Assembly: GCA_902702965.1 (NCBI GenBank)
Contig: CACRXP010000006.1
Location: forward strand, 1,496,548 to 1,560,547
Origin: Spirometra erinaceieuropaei
Lineage: Eukaryota > Platyhelminthes > Cestoda > Diphyllobothriidea > Diphyllobothriidae
Reading direction: 5' to 3'
DNA length: 64,000 nt
The notes below the pieces were generated by a model. The model made no database searches. It was not told the DNA's origin and worked only from the letters and a program-made list of their open reading frames with translations. Shown piece after piece: positions 58,971 through 64,000 of the stretch (position 1 is the stretch's first letter; each line of letters begins with the position of its first letter). A program made the position numbers and the translations under genes.

Positions 58971-59545
58971 GAAATGGCACCAGCTCTCAAGTTGCGGCTC
59001 ATTCGACGAGATCCGGCCACACACTCAAATTCGATGAGGCTGAGATTCTCGCAAGAGGTGACAACCCGTGAGCCGGGAGCTACTGGAATCATGGTTTACT
59101 GGCCCCCAGTCCATCAACAAGTGCAACGAGTTTCCCATTCCATACTCCGTGCTGAAACTTCGCTTAGGCAGAGTAACAAGCCATGCGGGGAGCGCACAGG
59201 TGAACACTCTTCCCAACACCGGGGTCGGTGCGTCAGATGGTCGAGCAATCATCACACCAACATCCAACGCACGTGATGAAATTGCAGCAATTAACGACTC
59301 GAATGTCGGCCATCAAGCAATGATCACACCAAGTGCGACGATCCCGGATGAAAGGGGGAGTCGTGAATGTGCATAGGTATGCGGTAGCATGGCTACTGCA
59401 TCCTATAAATACCGCAGCCCCTTGTGCAACAACCACCCGTTTCTGCTTTTTTGTCTCTGATGATGGGTTCGAGCAGGAATCCGAAACGTCAGGCTAATAA
59501 AGCTCTTGTCCCGGCGATCGTGTCTCCTTTTTCAAGACTACTTCC
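58971..59545 (+). mobile_element. Penelope-like element 3' end, second copy
   Basis: Plus strand. It starts inside the GIY-YIG C-terminus (RNGTSSQVAAHSTRSGHTL, FDEAEILARGDN, then a stop) and continues through the same 3' tail as the copy at 36427-36829, including CCTATAAATACCGCAGCCCC and the hammerhead motif. It ends at about 59545, where a SINE head follows. The 5' end joins directly to a truncated family H MITE at 58970/58971. Confidence 0.8.
59445..59503 (+). ncRNA. Hammerhead ribozyme motif (type I, minimal stem III), intact core
   Basis: All conserved boxes are present. CTGATGA is at 59457-59463. Stem II is GGGTTC/GAATCC with a 6-nt loop. GAAA is at 59483-59486, then C, and the cleavage triplet GTC at 59488-59490. 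Stem I can form from GTCT (59453-59456) with AGGC (59491-59494), plus an outer GCTTT/AAAGC pairing (59445-59449 with 59499-59503) across an internal loop. Stem III is only one C-G pair, as reported for hammerheads of Penelope-like retroelements, which are thought to act as dimers. Activity is not shown. Confidence 0.7.
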
Positions 59546-59643
59546 TGGGACTCGTCTCTTCGCTTCTATTGGCAATAGTTAACATTCCCGATTGCAATCG
59601 ACAGGACAACGGGGTCAGTGGCGGAGCGTTGGGCGCAAAAAAT

Positions 59644-59807
59644 GGTAAGATGTGGTTACGTGTCCGCACCTGGTGGACACATTATTGTTGACCTACTTAC
59701 TTATTAGAAATTGGTGTGATTATGTTGGCCTGGTGGTGATGTGCGTTGTGGTGTGTGTGTTCTGTTGGACAGCCTTGTTTCTTTGTTGCTGTGCCTGCCT
59801 TCTCTGA
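59644..59807 (-). mobile_element. Family H fragment
   Basis: Starts GATGTGGTTACGTGTCCGCA, matches the copy at 60388 through TTTCTTTGTTGCTGTGCCTG and ends there. The telomere-like part is absent. Confidence 0.7.
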
Positions 59808-60299
59808 TGCCCACTCCATCAACAGGCATCTGGATCTTCCTGCAGCTTACAAAGTTCTACGTCATCACAATTGTAAAGCTCAGGACAAAACAACCACACT
59901 GGACTTAAGAAGGCCGTACGGGGATAGCCTGACGGTGAGTTTACTCGCTGAGTAAGAACAAGAATCGCCAGACCGACAGCCCGACAAAGGTAAACTCAGC
60001 TCCCCCCGACGGAGTGGTGACTCACAAAGCGCGCAGGCAAAACGCCCGTCAACCGTCTCCAGAGAGATTGAGGCAGCGAGAGGAGAGGAAAACCGATCAG
60101 CATGAGGCCGACCAATACAACACGCCACTTGAAATTTCTGATCGATTAAGTGCATTTTACGCTTTGGCAATGGGAAGCCGATCAAGATCTTTGAAAAGTC
60201 AGCATTTAAATAAATATGTTCCGGAGCGCCAATCTTCTTCTTCTTCTTACTCAAATACTCGAGCCGGGTCTCTCAACTTCGCCAATCTAACAAAAGTGT
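59808..60299. other. Unassigned insert between repeated SINE-H units
   Basis: Opposed frames of 124 (minus) and 125 (plus, running on to 60391) codons with low-complexity ends. No match recognised. It separates the second and third SINE-A head/family H units. Confidence 0.45.
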
Positions 60300-60387
60300 G
60301 CAAACGCCCCTTTAGCGATAGTTCACATTTCCGATTGCAATCGACAGGACAACGGGGTCGGTGGCGGAGCGTTGGGCGCAATAAATG

Positions 60388-60840
60388 GTAAGATGTGGTT
60401 ATGTGGTCGCACCTGATGGATATAATACTGTCGACCTACTTACTTATTTTAAGTTGGTGTGATTACGCTGGCATGGTGTTGCTGTACGTTGTGGTGTATG
60501 TATTCTGTTGGATAGCCTTGTTTCTTTGTTGCTGTGCCTGCCTTTTTGGCCCAATGTCGGTGTTCCTTCTTGACTTTCGACCTGCCGTTAAAGGGTTAGG
60601 GGTTAGAGTCAGGGATTAGGGTTAGATTTTAGGGTCAGATGTTAGGGTTATAGTTAGGGGCTAGGGCAACTGTTTTTTCAACCTCGCACTCCCAGTAGCT
60701 TTTGTTTTGAATACAATTACTTGATCTCGTCGCCTGTGCGTTCCCGGTCCCACCTGCAAAAAGCCCTATCGTCACCGGTCGCGTATTACAGGTGGTTGGT
60801 GTTCGTTTACCTCAGGTGTGGCTACATGACCACAGCTGAC
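60388..60840 (-). mobile_element. Family H MITE, inverse orientation
   Basis: Same family read backwards: GTAAGATGTGGTTATGTGGTC at the left and GTGGCTACATGACCACAGC at the right. The interior has GGGTTAGGGGTTAGAGTC and AGGGATTAGGGTTAG blocks (about 60595-60665). It is inserted in a SINE-A head (60288-60387). Confidence 0.75.
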
Positions 60841-61299
60841 CCAAAAAAAACACCCAATGACAAAAGAATCCGGCCGTGAAGCTCAGTCTGCCCGAATATG
60901 GGCTGAGGTCTGCCTGGCTGATGGCGGCTACTGAACCAGAAAGGGCCATCCTAATCCTCCCTGTCGTTTCCGAATTCCCTCCCGGTCACCATGCGATTGC
61001 AGGTGAGGTCTTCGGACTTCACTTCAAGGCTCGGTGACACGAGTGTGTCCCGTAGCCCAATGAGCGAACGTCCTTCCCAAGTGACTTATTATTTATTACT
61101 GACGACCTACGTTAACAGCTAGGGTATCTACTTGAGGCGACTGGGCTAAAGCGCTAAACTTCGGAATTATAAAAACCAGCACTTACTGACAACCATCGCA
61201 AGCTGGAAAAACTTCGTCACCCCGGCATTATGTGCACATTATCACTGACAAGAACGTTGCTTGAGAAACCTGAGAATTGTTTCCACAGAAATGAAACCG

Positions 61300-61876
61300 G
61301 TCAGATGTGGTTATATAGCCCCACCTGAAGTAAAGAAAGCCCAGTCACCTCTAATACGATACCGGTGGTAATAGGGGCTTTGCAGGTGAGGCCGGGGAAC
61401 GTACAGGCGACGAGGTCAAGTAACTGTGTGCAAAAGAAAAGCTGTTGGGGATACGCGATTGTACTTTGAGCGGTTGGGAGATGGTTGCCCTAACCCCTAA
61501 CTCCTAACCATAAACATAGCGCCAAACCATAGCCACTAACCCTAACCCCTTGTCATAACCCATAACTCCGAACTTCTAAGTAACCCCTACCCCTAAGCCG
61601 TAAACCCTAACTCTAACCCTTAGCCGCGACCTTAAACCCTAGTCCTGAAATGCCCTACGCGAAAGTTAGAAGGAGACGGCAGGTCAAAAGTCAAGAAGGA
61701 CCACCGACATTGGGCCGAAAAAAGGTGGACTCGACAACAAAGAAACAAGGTCGCCAGCAGAACACACACCGTAACGCACGGCAATACCATGCCAGTGTAA
61801 TCACACCAAATTCTAATAATTAAGTAGGTCAACAAAATCGCATCCATCAGGTGCGCCTGCATAACCACATCCTACC
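61300..61876 (+). mobile_element. Family H MITE with the longest telomere-like interior
   Basis: 577 bp, ends GTCAGATGTGGTTATATAGCC and GCATAACCACATCCTACC. Degenerate CCCTAA-type repeats cover about 61485-61650. The right part matches the copies at 47415 and 60388. Confidence 0.78.
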
Positions 61877-62039
61877 GTGAAGACCCCCTCGAATTTCTCC
61901 AATCAGCATTTGTTTTCCGAATAACCAGCCCGCAACGATCAAAGCTGGGCCATATTGTACTCTTGGTCCGACAAAATCAATAAACACTAATGACAGTGAA
62001 ACTGAAAGAGTAGGCTTAGATATGCGGCTGTATTTTGAT

Positions 62040-62480
62040 TGCGACACCCTAAAACGCAGGTGGGCTGGACCAACACAGAGACTAGGTCAGAGTCTGGCAG
62101 GCGTTATCGGAAATGCACACCCGTTGACAAATGTCAACATTCTGGGTGTGGGCCGCAGACCCAGCTGCGGGTTTACTCCGCGCCAGTTGGAATACATTCC
62201 GCCCTCCCATTTGTGTTGTGGTCTAAAATCCTGCTCGGGGTACATTGTGTGGGTCTGGGGACACTCCGTCCTAGCAACCTGCGGTGTCTCCAGCTCTGTC
62301 TTGACTCTGCCTCCAGGTTTGATAGGGAGAGAGTGCGTCAGATGCATCGCAAGCCAACTAGCCCTTTAAAAGGACTAAGTCAGGCTGCTGTGGGGCACAC
62401 GGTGGACATTAGCAGAATAACATTACCGATAAAGACAAGGGAGTCTCCCCTCTACTACGGTGGACATTGTCGGTGAAGAC
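62040..62480 (-). repeat. Family C interspersed repeat, diverged
   Basis: Contains GTGGGCTGGACCAACACAGA, GCAGGCGTTATCGGAAATGC and GCTGTGGGGCACACGGTGGA in the order of reversed family C, with many substitutions. Confidence 0.58.
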
Positions 62481-62505
62481 CGTCGAACTGTCCACACAAC
62501 AACTA

Positions 62506-63491
62506 CAGTAGGTGAGCTAACTCACGAAATGTCAGCCGAAATTTCGAAATGTGTTTTCGACTTTAAAAGATTAATTAAGTAGGGTTGTAAAACTATTCAG
62601 CCTGCAACATAATATATTTCGGTTACCTCAGGATGCCGCCATCCGAAAGAAATTCCTTCCGGCTGCACGAAAAAACCCCACTCTGCAAAAAAATGACCAC
62701 TTAATTAGCAGGCATTTCTCTCATTGATTTTCGATGCCCCTAAAAATCCCATTATATTCCATGGAAAGCATGCATAAAAATATCATTCTCTTGTTCAATC
62801 GGTAGAAAATAACGTCTTCTTCCAATTTAATACTCAAAAGAAGGGTTTAATTTGGTTTTCAAGTAGTTTTTAATTGTGAGTTTTTTAATACCGTGAAATG
62901 GCCGTTCATAAAACGTCATGTCTCTGCATTTACCAATGTGGCTTGTAAAATTCACATTATGGCTCAAATCCACTGCTAAATTTCAGAAACATCATATAAC
63001 CTCCTCTTAATACCGTAGAGAAATATTTGGTTTTCCGTACGCGGAAAATAGACGGCTTGTAGTTTGGAAACCCTGAATGCAAGTGTAACGGCAGGTCGGG
63101 GTTCATAATTATTCGGGAATTGGAAGCGTTTGTTAAAACTGGATAATACCTCTTCTTCGAGCATAAAGTTGAAAAAAGGCGTAATTTTCTACCGAATGAG
63201 CAAAAGAATCAATATTTTATGCATGTTTTCTATGAAATATAATTTGATTTTTAAGGTCATCGAAAATCGATGAGAAAATGCATGCTAATTAAGTAGTCCT
63301 TTTTGCAGAGTTTATTTTTTGCATGCAACCGGGAAGAAGTTTGTTCGACCGCCGACATCCTGAGGTACCTGAATTATTATAGAGCTATGCTGCAAAATGA
63401 TTAATTTTACAACCTTACCTAATTAATCTCTTCGAAACGAAAACGCATTTCGGAATTTCGATTGCCATTTCATGAGTTAGCCCACCTACTG
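62506..63491. mobile_element. Family A element, full length with TA flanks (986 bp)
   Basis: Starts CAGTAGGTGAGCTAACTCAC and ends GAGTTAGCCCACCTACTG, perfectly inverted in the terminal CAGTAGGTG. TA occurs on both sides (62504-62505 and 63492-63493), the target-site duplication expected of Tc1/mariner-type insertion. It is the best-preserved copy in the window and has no transposase. Confidence 0.8.
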
Positions 63492-63544
63492 TAGGTGGTA
63501 AAAAGCGTCTGTAGGGAAACCCCCTAAACCAAGAGCCTAATGGT

Positions 63545-63870
63545 ACAGGTTCGCTCAGCCATCGCGTTATAGAACCCACTCTCCCCGTTGTGCCTTGGGG
63601 CTCTCTCTTGAGTCCAACCAGAAACACAGCGGCGCCTACTACAAACAGGATAACATTACCAATGGAGGCCGGAATGACCATTTCTGACTTGGTAGCCGTC
63701 GTCAGTCAGTCATACCCAACACCTGAGGCTCCATCCCAGAGAGAGAGAGAGGGGGGGGGAAAGAGAGCGAGAGAGAGAGAGAAATAGCCCGTAAGGCACC
63801 ACGGGACAAGTGAGTTCCGTAACGCGATCGGTGAGCGCCCCTCTACTGTTGTATATGGCCGATGCTATTC
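63545..63870. mobile_element. SINE-A pieces around a GA run
   Basis: A reversed head and body (63545-63730, GTTGTGCCTTGGGGCTCTCT) lead into a GA/G run (63738-63782), then a forward piece ending GATCGGTGAGCGCCCCTCTA. The tRNA-like core is missing. Confidence 0.6.
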
Positions 63871-64000
63871 TGCCAACAGAAGCATACGATGGTCTCGGTT
63901 AACTGCGAGGAGTTCGGCCCATTTCAGCACAAGTACTGGTCCGCAACAGGCGGCGGGGACCTCCACTTCTCCGGGGGGGAGGGGAGTTGCAGTCGTGAAT

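Larger units (their letters stand above)
58755..60387 (+). repeat. Three repeated SINE-A heads, each joined to a family H element
   Basis: At 58770-58852, 59575-59643 and 60300-60387 the same segment recurs: CATTCCCGATTGCAATCGAC (with variants), GGACAACGGGGTC, GGAGCGTTGGGCGCAA, immediately followed by a family H left end. Two of the three are also preceded by ACAAAAGTGTG(C/T)AAACGCCCC. This points to duplication of an already nested SINE-MITE unit, later interrupted by the Penelope 3' end in the first copy. Confidence 0.7.

Overview
This is a stretch of eukaryotic, almost certainly animal, nuclear DNA. It has long introns with GT/AG borders, extracellular Ig and fibronectin-III exons, tRNA-derived SINEs, a Penelope-like retroelement with a GIY-YIG domain, mariner and LINE fossils, TTAGGG-like tracts and many microsatellites. 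No bacterial-type genes or operons are present. The combination of Penelope elements with hammerhead motifs, heavy SINE/MITE load and long introns with a few tiny ones fits a flatworm. A large-genome diphyllobothriidean tapeworm is my best guess, but that is inference from style, not a database match.

The one gene I can support well runs on the + strand from 15558 to about 45620. Seven exons were found: 15558-15789, 25353-~25420, 28369-28569, 40271-40392, 40479-40758, 44804-44860 and 44953-45074 (stop TGA). They give the C-terminal part of a cell-surface adhesion protein: the end of one Ig domain, a second Ig domain, one FN3 domain, a short stalk and a hydrophobic C-terminus that looks like a GPI-anchor signal. 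All joins agree in phase except 25353->28369. Introns range from 86 bp to 11.7 kb. The 5' end (signal peptide and first Ig domain or domains) was not found and probably lies upstream. A weaker, unrecognised cysteine-containing gene model follows on the same strand (46925-47136, 48059-48155, 50118-50210, possibly 57677-57760).

Everything else is mostly repeats. 3.2-8.2 kb: a cluster of long-TIR, Tc1/mariner-like non-autonomous elements (family A here), including a 2,015-bp tandem duplication. 10.8-31.7 kb: SINE-A and SINE-B copies, many as inverted pairs, family C repeats (dense at 29.2-31.7 kb), three foldback elements and two small MITEs with telomere-like interiors. 32.4-34.4 kb: two more family A elements. 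36.2-37.8 kb: a foldback element and a minus-strand Penelope element. 42236-42400: an assembly gap in a GAG repeat. 50.5-53.0 kb: LINE reverse transcriptase and mariner transposase fossils. 58.0-60.8 kb: a nested, partly triplicated SINE/MITE/Penelope block with two hammerhead motifs. 61.3-63.5 kb: another telomere-like MITE and a full-length family A element with TA flanks. Repeat family names (A, C, D, H, I, SINE-A, SINE-B) are labels used only in this annotation.
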